From: Arhodomonas aquaeolei DSM 8974
Lineage (GTDB): Bacteria; Pseudomonadota; Gammaproteobacteria; Nitrococcales; Nitrococcaceae
Length of the DNA: 37,670 bases
Direction: 5' to 3'
NCBI RefSeq assembly: GCF_000374645.1
Contig: NZ_KB894826.1
Coordinates: 1-37,670 of the forward strand
The notes beneath the pieces are model-generated. The model was given only the letters and a program-made list of their open reading frames with translations. It searched no databases and was not told where the DNA came from. This document shows positions 14,563 to 22,382 of the stretch, piece after piece. The first letter of the stretch is position 1, and each line of letters starts with the position of its first letter. Both the position numbers and the translations under genes were made by a program.

Positions 14563-15572
14563 GCGTGACCCAACCCATTGCGCCCGCCGGCGGCGGGCTC
14601 CATCCCTGGCTGGCCCTGGACTGCGAGGCGGAGGCGGAGCGTATTGCCGCCGGCCTGCGTCGCCTGCTCGCCGAGCGTATCGGCCGTCGCGGCCTGGTCG
14701 TGGCGGTCTCCGGCGGCATCGACAGCGCCCTCTGTGCGGCCCTTGCGGTGCGTGCCGTGGGGCCGCGGCGGGTGTTCGCCCTGATGCTGCCGGAACGGGA
14801 CTCCGACCCGGAGACCCGGGTCCGGGCGCGGACACTGGTCGAGCAGCTCGGCGTGGGCCACCAGCAGGAGGACATCGCCCCCATGCTGGAGGCGGTGGGC
14901 TGCTATCGCTGGCGGGACGAGGCCATGCGAGCCGTCTTCCCTGACTACGACGCGGACTGGGCGAGCAAGATCGTCATCCGCGGTGGTCTGGAGGGGCGCT
15001 ACAACCACTTCGAGCTGGTGGTCCGCGCGCCCGGGGGGCGCCAGAGGCGCCGGCGGCTGGGTTACCAGGCCTACCTGCAAATCGTCGCCGCCACCAACTT
15101 CAAGCAGCGCGTGCGCAAGACCCTGGAGTACTTCCACGCGGACCGCCTGAACTACGCGGTGGTCGGTACACCGAACCGGCTCGAGTATGACCAGGGCTTC
15201 TTCGTGAAGGTCGGCGACGGGGCCGCGGACGTCAAGCCCATCGCCCACCTGTACAAGTCCCAGGTCTACGCGCTGGCACGCCATCTGGGGGTGCCGGAGT
15301 CCATCTGTACCGCGGCACCGACTACCGACACCTACAGCCTCCCCCAGGGCCAGGACGAGTTCTATTTCGCCCTGCCTTACGACCGTATGGACCTCGCGCT
15401 GTACGCGCACAACCAGCACATGCCCGCGGAGACCCTGGCAGAGGCGCTGGGTATGGCTGTCACCGAGGCCGAGCACATCTACCGCGACATCGACGTCAAA
15501 CGCCGCACGACCCGCTACCTCCACGAGTCGGGGCTGACCGTCGTGCCCGTACCGGAGGTCCCGCTGCCGTGA
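14559..15572 (+). CDS. NadE-like ATP-pyrophosphatase (NAD synthase family), EPS-linked
   Basis: A 337-residue N-type ATP pyrophosphatase resembling ammonia-dependent NAD synthase. The P-loop AVSGGIDSALCAALA (49-63) is intact, and VKVGDGAADVKPIAHLYKSQ matches the NadE block that binds magnesium and the acid substrate. Departures: the usual GTxNKSE is GTPNRLE, and there is an extra region of about 60 residues (about 125-185, containing DWASKIVIRGG and Arg-rich RQRRRRLGYQ). There is no nitrilase-type glutaminase domain, so ammonia must be free or supplied by a partner such as the AsnB upstream. Start and stop codons overlap both neighbours (ATGA, GTGA). A housekeeping NAD role is possible, but the position argues for adenylating and amidating a polymer-related acid, which is inference. 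Confidence 0.85.
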   Translation: MSVTQPIAPAGGGLHPWLALDCEAEAERIAAGLRRLLAERIGRRGLVVAVSGGIDSALCAALAVRAVGPRRVFALMLPERDSDPETRVRARTLVEQLGVGHQQEDIAPMLEAVGCYRWRDEAMRAVFPDYDADWASKIVIRGGLEGRYNHFELVVRAPGGRQRRRRLGYQAYLQIVAATNFKQRVRKTLEYFHADRLNYAVVGTPNRLEYDQGFFVKVGDGAADVKPIAHLYKSQVYALARHLGVPESICTAAPTTDTYSLPQGQDEFYFALPYDRMDLALYAHNQHMPAETLAEALGMAVTEAEHIYRDIDVKRRTTRYLHESGLTVVPVPEVPLP

Positions 15573-16744
15573 TCGGTAACGCCGCGGTGCGCGTGGTGCA
15601 CGTGGCCTCCGGCGACCTCTGGGCCGGCGCGGAGGTCCAGGTGTATGGCCTGATCACCGCGCAGCGGCGCGCCGGCATGGACGCCCGGGCGGTGCTGTTC
15701 AACGACGGCACGCTGTACCGGCGCCTGCACGCGGACGGCGTGCCGGTGACCCTGCTCGACGAGAGCCGGCTGGGCGCGCCACGGCTGCTGGCGGCGCTGT
15801 GGCGCGGCCTGCGCCGGGCGCGGCCGTCGGTGGTGCACACCCACCGGCGCAAGGAGCATGTGCTCGGCGCCCTGGCGGCGCGGGCCGCCGGCGTGCCGGT
15901 GTGCCTGCGTACCGTGCACGGGGCCGACGAGGCGCCGCCACCCGCGGTCTGGCAGCTCCACCGGCGTCTGGCCGCCAGGCTGGATGCCTGGTGCGAGCGC
16001 CGCCTGCAGAAGGTGACGGTGGCGGTATCCGGCGAGCTTGCCGAACGCCTCGCCGAACGGTCCGGGACGCGTCCGCCGCGGGTGGTGGAGAACGGTATCG
16101 ACGCCGCGGCCGTGCGCGCGGCGGCGGCCGCGCCGGTGGCCCTGCCCGGGCCGGCGGACGCCTTCCGGGTGGCGCTGGTCGGGCGGCTCGTGCCGGTCAA
16201 GGCGCCGGAGCGCTTCGTCGCCGCGGTTGCGGCGCTGCCGGTCGCGGCAGCGGGGCAGCCGGTGCACGGCTACGTCATCGGGGACGGCCCGCTGACGGCG
16301 GCGGTGACGGACGTGGCGGCACGCGCGGGCGTGGCGGATCGGCTGCACGTCATGGGCTTCCGGGATGACGTCCCGGCCTGCCTGCGGCGGATGGACGCGC
16401 TCATGGTCACCTCCGAGCACGAGGGGATGCCGACCAACGTACTGGAGGCGCTCGTCCTGGGGGTACCCGTGATCGCCCACGCCGTCGGCGGTCTGCCCGC
16501 CGCGCTGGGCGAGGGGCGCTACGGCGTGCTCGTCCGCGACCCGGACCCCGCCGCCTTCGCCGCGGCGCTATCGACCCTCGCCGCGGAGGGCGGAGCCGCG
16601 CGCCGACGGGCGGTAGCGGCGAGCGGCCGGGCCGCGGTGCGTTACGATTTTGCCCGGGTCGCGGCGGGGTATGCTCGGATCTATTCGGAGCTGCTGCGCG
16701 AGGCGCAGCCGGCCAGCGCGGCCACGGAGGTCCGCGAACCATGA
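15569..16744 (+). CDS. Glycosyltransferase family 4
   Basis: A 391-residue GT-B retaining glycosyltransferase that would add one sugar to the lipid-linked repeat at the cytoplasmic face. The acceptor-side domain begins VRVVHVASGDLWAGAEVQV with the Gly-rich GGAE-like loop. The donor domain contains VALVGRLVPVKAPERFV and the E-x7-E signature in SEHEGMPTNVLEALVLGVPV. I use GTG 15569, which overlaps the NadE-like stop by four bases. No nearby ATG fits as well. Donor and acceptor sugars cannot be read from the sequence. It overlaps the ATP-grasp gene by four bases. Confidence 0.92.
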   Translation: MIGNAAVRVVHVASGDLWAGAEVQVYGLITAQRRAGMDARAVLFNDGTLYRRLHADGVPVTLLDESRLGAPRLLAALWRGLRRARPSVVHTHRRKEHVLGALAARAAGVPVCLRTVHGADEAPPPAVWQLHRRLAARLDAWCERRLQKVTVAVSGELAERLAERSGTRPPRVVENGIDAAAVRAAAAAPVALPGPADAFRVALVGRLVPVKAPERFVAAVAALPVAAAGQPVHGYVIGDGPLTAAVTDVAARAGVADRLHVMGFRDDVPACLRRMDALMVTSEHEGMPTNVLEALVLGVPVIAHAVGGLPAALGEGRYGVLVRDPDPAAFAAALSTLAAEGGAARRRAVAASGRAAVRYDFARVAAGYARIYSELLREAQPASAATEVREP

Positions 16745-17922
16745 CCTACCGCGTGCTCGTTCTCGACGGTGCCCAGCGCAGTGCCCTGGCGGTGACCCGC
16801 TCGCTGGGCCGGGCGGGCATGCACGTCATCACCGCCGACGATCATCCGCGCACCCTCAGTGCCGCCTCGCGCTACTGCGCGGCGTCCCGGGTGTATCCCG
16901 CGCCTGGCGAGAACCCCGAGGCCTTCGTCGACGCGGTGGCGGCGCTGGTGGCAGAGGAGCGCGTGGACGTGCTCCTGCCTGTCGGCGATCTCACCACGGC
17001 GCTGGTGCTTGGCGGGTGCGAGCGTTTCGCCGGCGTCGGGCTGCCGTGCCCCCCGCGGGAGGCCTTCGAGACGGTGACGGACAAGGCCCGCCTTGCCGTC
17101 CTGGCCGCCGAGCGGGGCGTGCCGGTGCCCTCGACCCGTGCCTTCGACACCGGTGCCGCGGCGCTCGCCGCGTCGGACTCCCTGAGTTATCCGGTGGTGA
17201 TCAAGCCCGCCCGCTCCCAGACCGCGGTGGGCGGGCAATGGTTGGCGCTGCCTGTGGTCCATGCCGCGGACGCCGGGGAGCTCGCTGCACAGCTTGGTGC
17301 CGTCCCCGGCTATGCCGACGTCCCGGTGCTGGTCCAGCAGCGACTCACCGGCGAGGGCCGGGGCGTGTTCGCCCTCTACGACCGGGGCCGGGCGGTGACC
17401 TTCTTCGCCCATCGCCGGTTGCGCGAGCGCCCGCCGAGCGGCGGGGTCAGCGTGCTCAGTGAGAGCGTGCCCGCGGCGCCGGAGCTGGTGGACGCCGCGG
17501 ACCGGATCCTTTCGGCGGTGGGCTGGCACGGTGTCGCGATGGCGGAGTTCAAGCTGGACGCGGCCGGCCGGGCGCATCTGCTGGAGATCAACGGCCGCTT
17601 CTGGGGCTCGCTCCAGCTCGCCGTTGACGCCGGGGTCGACTTCCCGCTCATGGCCTGCCGGCTGGCGCTCGGCCAGGACCCCGCGCCGCCGGCGGGTTAC
17701 CGCACGGGCTGCCGCAGCCGCTGGCTGCTCGGCGACCTCGACAGCCTCTACCTCCGCTGGCGCGACGGCCGGCGCTGGGCGCGCCGCGGCGAGCTGGCCG
17801 GCGCGGCCGCGCGGTTCCTGCGGCTGTTCGAGCGGGGCACCCGCTACGACGTGAACCGCCTCGAGGACCTGGGCCCGTTTCTCCACGAATGCCGTTACTA
17901 CCTGCGGGGTGGGGCGAAATGA
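16741..17922 (+). CDS. ATP-grasp carboxylate-amine ligase
   Basis: A 393-residue ATP-grasp protein of the CPSase-L/PylC-like group. A preATP-grasp Rossmann part comes first (RVLVLDGAQRSALAVTRSLG). The ATP-binding lobe follows: DKARLAVLAAERGVPVPST, SYPVVIKPARSQTA (the Lys that binds ATP), VLVQQRLTGEGRGVFALYD, and the metal-binding AEFKLDAAGR plus HLLEINGRFWGS. Such enzymes form acyl phosphates and join carboxylates to amines, for example an amino acid to another molecule. It lies between two GT4 genes with four-base overlaps on both sides, so it almost certainly acts on the same polymer or its precursor, perhaps linking an amino acid to a uronic acid or amino sugar (inference). Confidence 0.88.
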   Translation: MTYRVLVLDGAQRSALAVTRSLGRAGMHVITADDHPRTLSAASRYCAASRVYPAPGENPEAFVDAVAALVAEERVDVLLPVGDLTTALVLGGCERFAGVGLPCPPREAFETVTDKARLAVLAAERGVPVPSTRAFDTGAAALAASDSLSYPVVIKPARSQTAVGGQWLALPVVHAADAGELAAQLGAVPGYADVPVLVQQRLTGEGRGVFALYDRGRAVTFFAHRRLRERPPSGGVSVLSESVPAAPELVDAADRILSAVGWHGVAMAEFKLDAAGRAHLLEINGRFWGSLQLAVDAGVDFPLMACRLALGQDPAPPAGYRTGCRSRWLLGDLDSLYLRWRDGRRWARRGELAGAAARFLRLFERGTRYDVNRLEDLGPFLHECRYYLRGGAK

Positions 17923-19091
17923 CGGCCAACGCCACGATCGGTGTACTGCACACCATCGATACCACCGGTCCGGGTGGGGCCGAGACGGTGTTCCGCCAGC
18001 TCGCAACGGGGCTGGACCCGGCGCGTTTCCGTTCGGTGGTGGCGATCACCGGCGAGGGCTGGCTGGCCGACGACCTGCGTGCCCACGGTGTGACGCCGGT
18101 GATGCTGCCCGGCGGACGCCGGCGCATGAGTGTGCGTTACCTGCGGGCACTGGTCGGGCTGATCCGCCGCGAGCGCATCGACGTGGTCCAGGCGCACCTG
18201 TTCGGGACCGCGGTCTACGCCAGCATTGCCGGGCTGCTGACCCGCCGGCCGGTGGTCGCGACCCTCCACGGCAGCGTCGACGTGGACCCGGCGGACCGGG
18301 TGCTGGCGCTGAAGTTCGCGCTGCTGCGCGCGGGCCTGAGCGCCGCGGTGTTCGTCTCCGACGCCCTGCGCGACGGGCTCGCCGCCGGTGGCGTGCTGCC
18401 GGCCGGGCGTTGCCGGCGGATCTACAACGGCGTGGACGTGGCCCGCTACCGCGGCATCGACCGCGCCTCGGCGCGTGAGCGCCTCGGCGCCGGGGATGGC
18501 GAGATCCTCCTCGGCGCGTTGGGCAACATCCGCCCCGCCAAGGACTACGGCCTGCTGCTCGAGGCCATGGCGCGGCTCGTCGACGGTCCCCAGGGCCACC
18601 GCTTCCGCCTCGTGATCGCTGGCCAGCCGGACCGTAACGGCCTTCACGAGACCCTGCTGCGCCGCCGCGAGGAGTTGGGCCTGGGCGAGTGGGTCGCGTT
18701 TACGGGTCACTGTGTCGACGTGCCCGGACTGCTCCGGGCGTTGGACGTGTTCGTGCTGAGTTCGGCCAGCGAGGGCCTGTCCATCGCTACCCTGGAGGCG
18801 ATGGCCGCCGGGGTGCCGGTGGTTGCCACGCGCTGCGGCGGGCCGGAGGAGATCGTCAGCCACGGCGAGTCCGGGTGGCTGGTGCCCGGCGGCGACGCGG
18901 CGGCCCTCGCCGCCGGGCTCGCGCGGGTGGCCGGCGATCCGGACCTGTCGACGCGGCTTTCCCGGGGCGGCCTCGCCCGGGTGCGTACCGGCTTCTCGCT
19001 GGAGGCGATGACGGGCGCCTATGCCGGTCTCTACGAGCAGGCGCTCGGGCGCAACGGTGCGGGTGCCCCGGCCCCGGGGTGGCTGCCATGA
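17919..19091 (+). CDS. Glycosyltransferase family 4
   Basis: A 390-residue GT-B glycosyltransferase. The start is ATG 17919, overlapping the ATP-grasp stop (ATGA), with GGGGTGGGG ahead. The N-terminal domain has VLHTIDTTGPGGAETVFRQL, where GGAE is the acceptor-side loop. The C-terminal domain has LGALGNIRPAKDYGLLLEAM and the E-x7-E motif SEGLSIATLEAMAAGVPVVA, followed by CGGPEEIVSHGESGWLVP. It is a second retaining transferase for the repeat unit, probably different in specificity from the 15569 product. The next gene begins four bases before its end. Confidence 0.92.
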   Translation: MTANATIGVLHTIDTTGPGGAETVFRQLATGLDPARFRSVVAITGEGWLADDLRAHGVTPVMLPGGRRRMSVRYLRALVGLIRRERIDVVQAHLFGTAVYASIAGLLTRRPVVATLHGSVDVDPADRVLALKFALLRAGLSAAVFVSDALRDGLAAGGVLPAGRCRRIYNGVDVARYRGIDRASARERLGAGDGEILLGALGNIRPAKDYGLLLEAMARLVDGPQGHRFRLVIAGQPDRNGLHETLLRRREELGLGEWVAFTGHCVDVPGLLRALDVFVLSSASEGLSIATLEAMAAGVPVVATRCGGPEEIVSHGESGWLVPGGDAAALAAGLARVAGDPDLSTRLSRGGLARVRTGFSLEAMTGAYAGLYEQALGRNGAGAPAPGWLP

Positions 19092-20437
19092 ATGGTGCAG
19101 GGGGCGCGTCGATGAGCGAGCTGCTCCGGCTGCGCGCCGGGGCCATCGCCCAGGTCCTGGTCGGCGAGGGGCCGGCGTTCGCGCTGGTGTGCCTGTACGT
19201 GTTCATCGAGTATGTCCGGCCCCAGAGCATCTACCCGGCGATCGACATCATCCCCTATGCCCAGGTCAGCATCCTGACGGCACTGGTGGCGAGGCTCGCG
19301 AGCCGCGAGCGCATCGATCTGGACAACCCGGTGACGCGGCTGCTGGCCGTCTTCCTGGTGGTCCTGCAGTTCTCCTGGTGGGGCGCCTGGGCGCCGATGT
19401 TCTCCGGCGAGCGGGTGGTGACCCACGTCGTCTGGGGCATCGTGTTCTTCCTGGTGGTGACCACCGTGACCACCCGCCAGCGGTTCTTCGTGTTCCTGTT
19501 CCTGTACCTGCTGTGGAACCTGAAGATGTCCCAGCACGGCTTCCGGAGCTGGGCGGCCCGGGGGTTCGGCTACGACAACTGGGGCGTCACCGGTGCGCCC
19601 GGCTGGTTCCAGAATTCCGGCGAGCTCGGCATCCAGATGTGCATCTTCCTGCCCCTGTCCCTGTACTTCATGGCCGCGGTGCGTCCGTGGTGCGCGCGCT
19701 GGAAGTGGCTGCTGCTCGCCTTCCTGCCGCTCTCCGCGGTAGCCACGATCATCGCCACCAATTCCCGCGGGGCCGTGGTCGGGGCGGCGGCGGCATTCGC
19801 CTGGATGGCGTTGACGAGCCGGCGGCGGGTGCGCATCGCGCTGCTCGCGATCGTCGTCGCCATCGCCGGCTATTCCGTGATGCCCGAGAAGACCCTGGAG
19901 CGGTTCGATGCGGCGGGGCAGGACGAGACCTCGCAGAACCGGCTGCTGCGCTGGCAGATCGGCTGGGAAATCATGCAGGAGCACCCGTGGCTCGGTATCG
20001 GCCCGGCCAACTGGGGGCCGTACTACCAGACCCACTACCCGCCCGAGGAGGGCCTGGAGCGTTACGGGCTGCCGCACAGCATCTTCGTCGACGCCGGTGC
20101 CGAGTACGGCTTTACCGGACTGGCGCTGTTCCTGCTGCTGATCCTGTATGCCTTCCTCAACAACCGCCGTACCCGTCGCATGGCGCGGGCGATGGATGAC
20201 CGGATGCTGGCGACGCTCGCCGGTGGCATGGACGCCGCGATGGTCGGGCTGCTGGCGTCCTCGGCGTTCATCTCGGTGTTCTTCTATCCATATTTCTGGG
20301 TGCATATCGCGTTCATCGTGGCCCTGAACAAGGTCGCGTCGGCGGCGTATGCCCACCACGAGGCGGCGGCCCCGGCCGCCGCCGGCGAGGGGGTCCGGGC
20401 GTTGACCACGGGAGGTCGGGCATGGCGAAGGGCATGA
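19088..20437 (+). CDS. O-antigen ligase/polymerase (Wzy-like) membrane protein
   Basis: A 449-residue polytopic protein with about ten hydrophobic helices and a large loop. It would polymerise flipped repeat units in the periplasm. The Wzy_C region shows ATNSRGAVVGAAAAFAWMAL and then a periplasmic loop with RWQIGWEIMQEHPWLGIGPANW and YGLPHSIFVDAGAEYGFTG, the conserved R...G.G..N and H.....E pattern of the ligase/polymerase family. The N-terminus FIEYVRPQSIYP is shared with many EPS-locus members. ATG 19088 overlaps the previous stop; ATG 19112 is an alternative with a purine-rich GCAGGGGG ahead of it. It is the only Wzy/ligase candidate in the block, so it is most simply the polymerase. Confidence 0.88.
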   Translation: MNGAGGASMSELLRLRAGAIAQVLVGEGPAFALVCLYVFIEYVRPQSIYPAIDIIPYAQVSILTALVARLASRERIDLDNPVTRLLAVFLVVLQFSWWGAWAPMFSGERVVTHVVWGIVFFLVVTTVTTRQRFFVFLFLYLLWNLKMSQHGFRSWAARGFGYDNWGVTGAPGWFQNSGELGIQMCIFLPLSLYFMAAVRPWCARWKWLLLAFLPLSAVATIIATNSRGAVVGAAAAFAWMALTSRRRVRIALLAIVVAIAGYSVMPEKTLERFDAAGQDETSQNRLLRWQIGWEIMQEHPWLGIGPANWGPYYQTHYPPEEGLERYGLPHSIFVDAGAEYGFTGLALFLLLILYAFLNNRRTRRMARAMDDRMLATLAGGMDAAMVGLLASSAFISVFFYPYFWVHIAFIVALNKVASAAYAHHEAAAPAAAGEGVRALTTGGRAWRRA

Positions 20438-21564
20438 CGGTAGCTGTCTGGGACGAGGCGGCGTTCGCCGCGGCCCGGCAGCCATGGGAGCGACTGGTGG
20501 CGGACTCGGACGCGGACCCGCTGTTCCTCGGCTGGGACTGGCTGCACGGCTGGTGGCAGCACTTCGGGGCACCGGGCGGTGCGACGCTGCGGTTGCTCGC
20601 GGTCCAGGACGGCGACGGTTCCCTCTGCGGCATCGCGCCCATGATGATCACCGCCGAACGCGTCCGCGGCGTTCTGCCGAGCCGGCGGCTGCAGCTCGTG
20701 GGCAACTTCTGGCATGGCGCCGAGACGCTGCCCACCGAGTACGCGGACTTCATCGTGCGCCGGGACTGCGCCGAGACGGCGGCGGATACGCTGCTGGACT
20801 ACCTGCTGGATCATGGTCACTGGGGTGAACTGGTGCTCGCCTGGGCCCGAGCGGACGGGCACGCGGTGCATGCACTGCGCCGCCGCGCCGCGGCGGAGGG
20901 GTTCTGGCTGCGTGACGCCGAGTACCGCACGAGCTACGCCGCCGAGACCACGGGTGGCTTCGAGGACTACCTGGCCGCGCTGAGCCGCAACACCCGGCCC
21001 AAGCTCTACAACCGCCGGGGCCAGCTCGCCCGGCATGGAGAAGTGCGCGTCGAGCGACTCGCCCGGCGTGCCGACGTGGCGCCCGGGCTGGCACTGGTCA
21101 ACGAACTGCACGCCCGGCGCTGGGGGGAGGCAGCCTACTCCGGTGCCGCGCTCGCGTTCCAGCAGGGGCTCGCGGAGGCGGTCGCCGCAAGCGGCGGACT
21201 CTGGCTCTCGGTGCTGCGGGTGGCGGGGCGGCCGGTTTCGGTGCTCTATAACTTGCGCGTGGGGGGGCGGCTCTACTACCTGCAGGGCGGTTTTGACGAG
21301 ACCTTCGACCGCCGGCTCAGCCTCGGACTGCTGCACCTGGGCTATCTCCTGGAGGCCGCGTTCGCGGACCCCCGGGTGCATGCCCTGGACCTGCTCGCGG
21401 GCGGCGGTCGGAAGCGGCAATACAAGGAGGCGCTTGCGCCGGTGCGCACGGCGCTGGTGGACGTCCAGGCGGTGCGCCAGCCGCTGCTCTCGCTGGCCTA
21501 CCGCGTCAGGGAACGGATCCGTGCGGACGCCGACGGTGCGGCGGGTGACGGGGTGACGGGGTGA
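20422..21564 (+). CDS. CelD/BioF2-like GNAT acyltransferase
   Basis: A 380-residue protein of the CelD-like, BioF2-like acetyltransferase family (PF13480), often found in EPS and cellulose loci. Typical stretches are LFLGWDWLHGWWQHFG near the N-terminus, the central LSRNTRPKLYNRRGQLAR, and the acyl-transfer lobe RPVSVLYNLRVGGRLYYLQG followed by FDETFDRRLSLGLLHLGYLL. GGGAGG stands 6 bases before ATG 20422, and the start overlaps the end of the polymerase gene by 16 bases. It would acylate amino or hydroxyl groups of the sugar chain. The last codons and the stop lie in an 8-bp tandem repeat, so its C-terminus could vary between strains. Confidence 0.87.
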   Translation: MAKGMTVAVWDEAAFAAARQPWERLVADSDADPLFLGWDWLHGWWQHFGAPGGATLRLLAVQDGDGSLCGIAPMMITAERVRGVLPSRRLQLVGNFWHGAETLPTEYADFIVRRDCAETAADTLLDYLLDHGHWGELVLAWARADGHAVHALRRRAAAEGFWLRDAEYRTSYAAETTGGFEDYLAALSRNTRPKLYNRRGQLARHGEVRVERLARRADVAPGLALVNELHARRWGEAAYSGAALAFQQGLAEAVAASGGLWLSVLRVAGRPVSVLYNLRVGGRLYYLQGGFDETFDRRLSLGLLHLGYLLEAAFADPRVHALDLLAGGGRKRQYKEALAPVRTALVDVQAVRQPLLSLAYRVRERIRADADGAAGDGVTG

Positions 21565-21573
21565 CGGGGTACG
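21543..21573 (+). repeat. Tandem 8-bp repeat GGGTGACG at the end of the acyltransferase gene
   Basis: GGGTGACG is repeated exactly three times (21543-21566) and followed by a degraded fourth copy GGGTACG (21567-21573). The stop codon TGA of the 20422 gene is in the third copy (21562-21564). Because the unit is not a multiple of three, slippage by one unit would change the reading frame and the C-terminal residues. Confidence 0.75.
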
Positions 21574-21592
21574 CGGGCGTGGAGGAACGGCG

Positions 21593-22354
21593 ATGAGCGA
21601 GTTGATATTCCCAGCGGGGTCGTCTTCTACGGAGGGACGCCAGCCATCCCGCCTGGCCCAACTGCGCGGCTATTGGACCGCCGGTGGGGCGGACTTGGTG
21701 CAGGAGGTGCTCTGCGTCAACGGTTACCTGCCACCGCGGCTGTATGACCTCGCCGAGATGCACGTGCTGCGCCTTACGGAGCTGAACGAACGCCCCATGC
21801 GGCGTGTGAGCGCGGCCTATGAGGGTGGCGAGGTGCGGGAGGCGGAGCTGCCGGTGGTCGCAGCGCTGGAGGACCCGGCCGGGGCGGTGGAGCGCGAGGC
21901 GGCCTACCGCGCCTACCTCGCGGCGGGGCAGCGCTGTCTGGTCGTGCGTCATAACGACGTGGTGGTGGCCTACGGTTGGGTCTTCCACGAGCGGTTCGAG
22001 GCGGGACGCGGCCCTGGGCGGGCGGCGGTCCACCTGCGCCTGCGTCCGGGTGACATGATGCTGGGCCACGGCTACGTGGTCCCCGGCCACCGGTTGCGAG
22101 GGGCCTTTCTCAGCCTCGCCGCCACCGCCGTGGCGAATGTGCCACGTGGCGGTGCCTGCTATGCGGTGGTGGACCGGCTGAACGTGCACTCGCGGCGCTC
22201 CCACGAGCGGCTTGGTTTCGTCCCGGTGGCCCGGCTGCGTGCACGACGTTGGCCCCTCGGCCGGTACCGCTGGCGGGGCGGACCGTGGTCCGGGGCGATG
22301 CACGCCATCGGCCAGGGGACACCCGAGGTAGGCCTGGACGCGTTGCTCGGGTGA
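21593..22354 (+). CDS. GNAT-like acetyltransferase of unknown substrate
   Basis: A 253-residue cytoplasmic protein. The second half looks like a GNAT fold: LVVRHNDVVVAYGWVFHE, then GHGYVVPGHRLRGAFLSLAA (an acetyl-CoA loop resembling R-G-x-G) and CYAVVDRLNVHSRRSHERLGFVPVARL, the typical N...S...LGF ending. The first 60 residues include NGYLPPRLYDLAEMHVLRL and match nothing I know. GGAGG lies 7 bases ahead of the ATG. It is preceded by another acyltransferase and followed by a deacetylase, so N-acyl exchange on an amino sugar is a sensible guess. Family assignment is moderately sure; the substrate is not known. Confidence 0.7.
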   Translation: MSELIFPAGSSSTEGRQPSRLAQLRGYWTAGGADLVQEVLCVNGYLPPRLYDLAEMHVLRLTELNERPMRRVSAAYEGGEVREAELPVVAALEDPAGAVEREAAYRAYLAAGQRCLVVRHNDVVVAYGWVFHERFEAGRGPGRAAVHLRLRPGDMMLGHGYVVPGHRLRGAFLSLAATAVANVPRGGACYAVVDRLNVHSRRSHERLGFVPVARLRARRWPLGRYRWRGGPWSGAMHAIGQGTPEVGLDALLG

Positions 22355-22382
22355 TCCGGGCCGGTATGGAGGAGGGGTGGCG

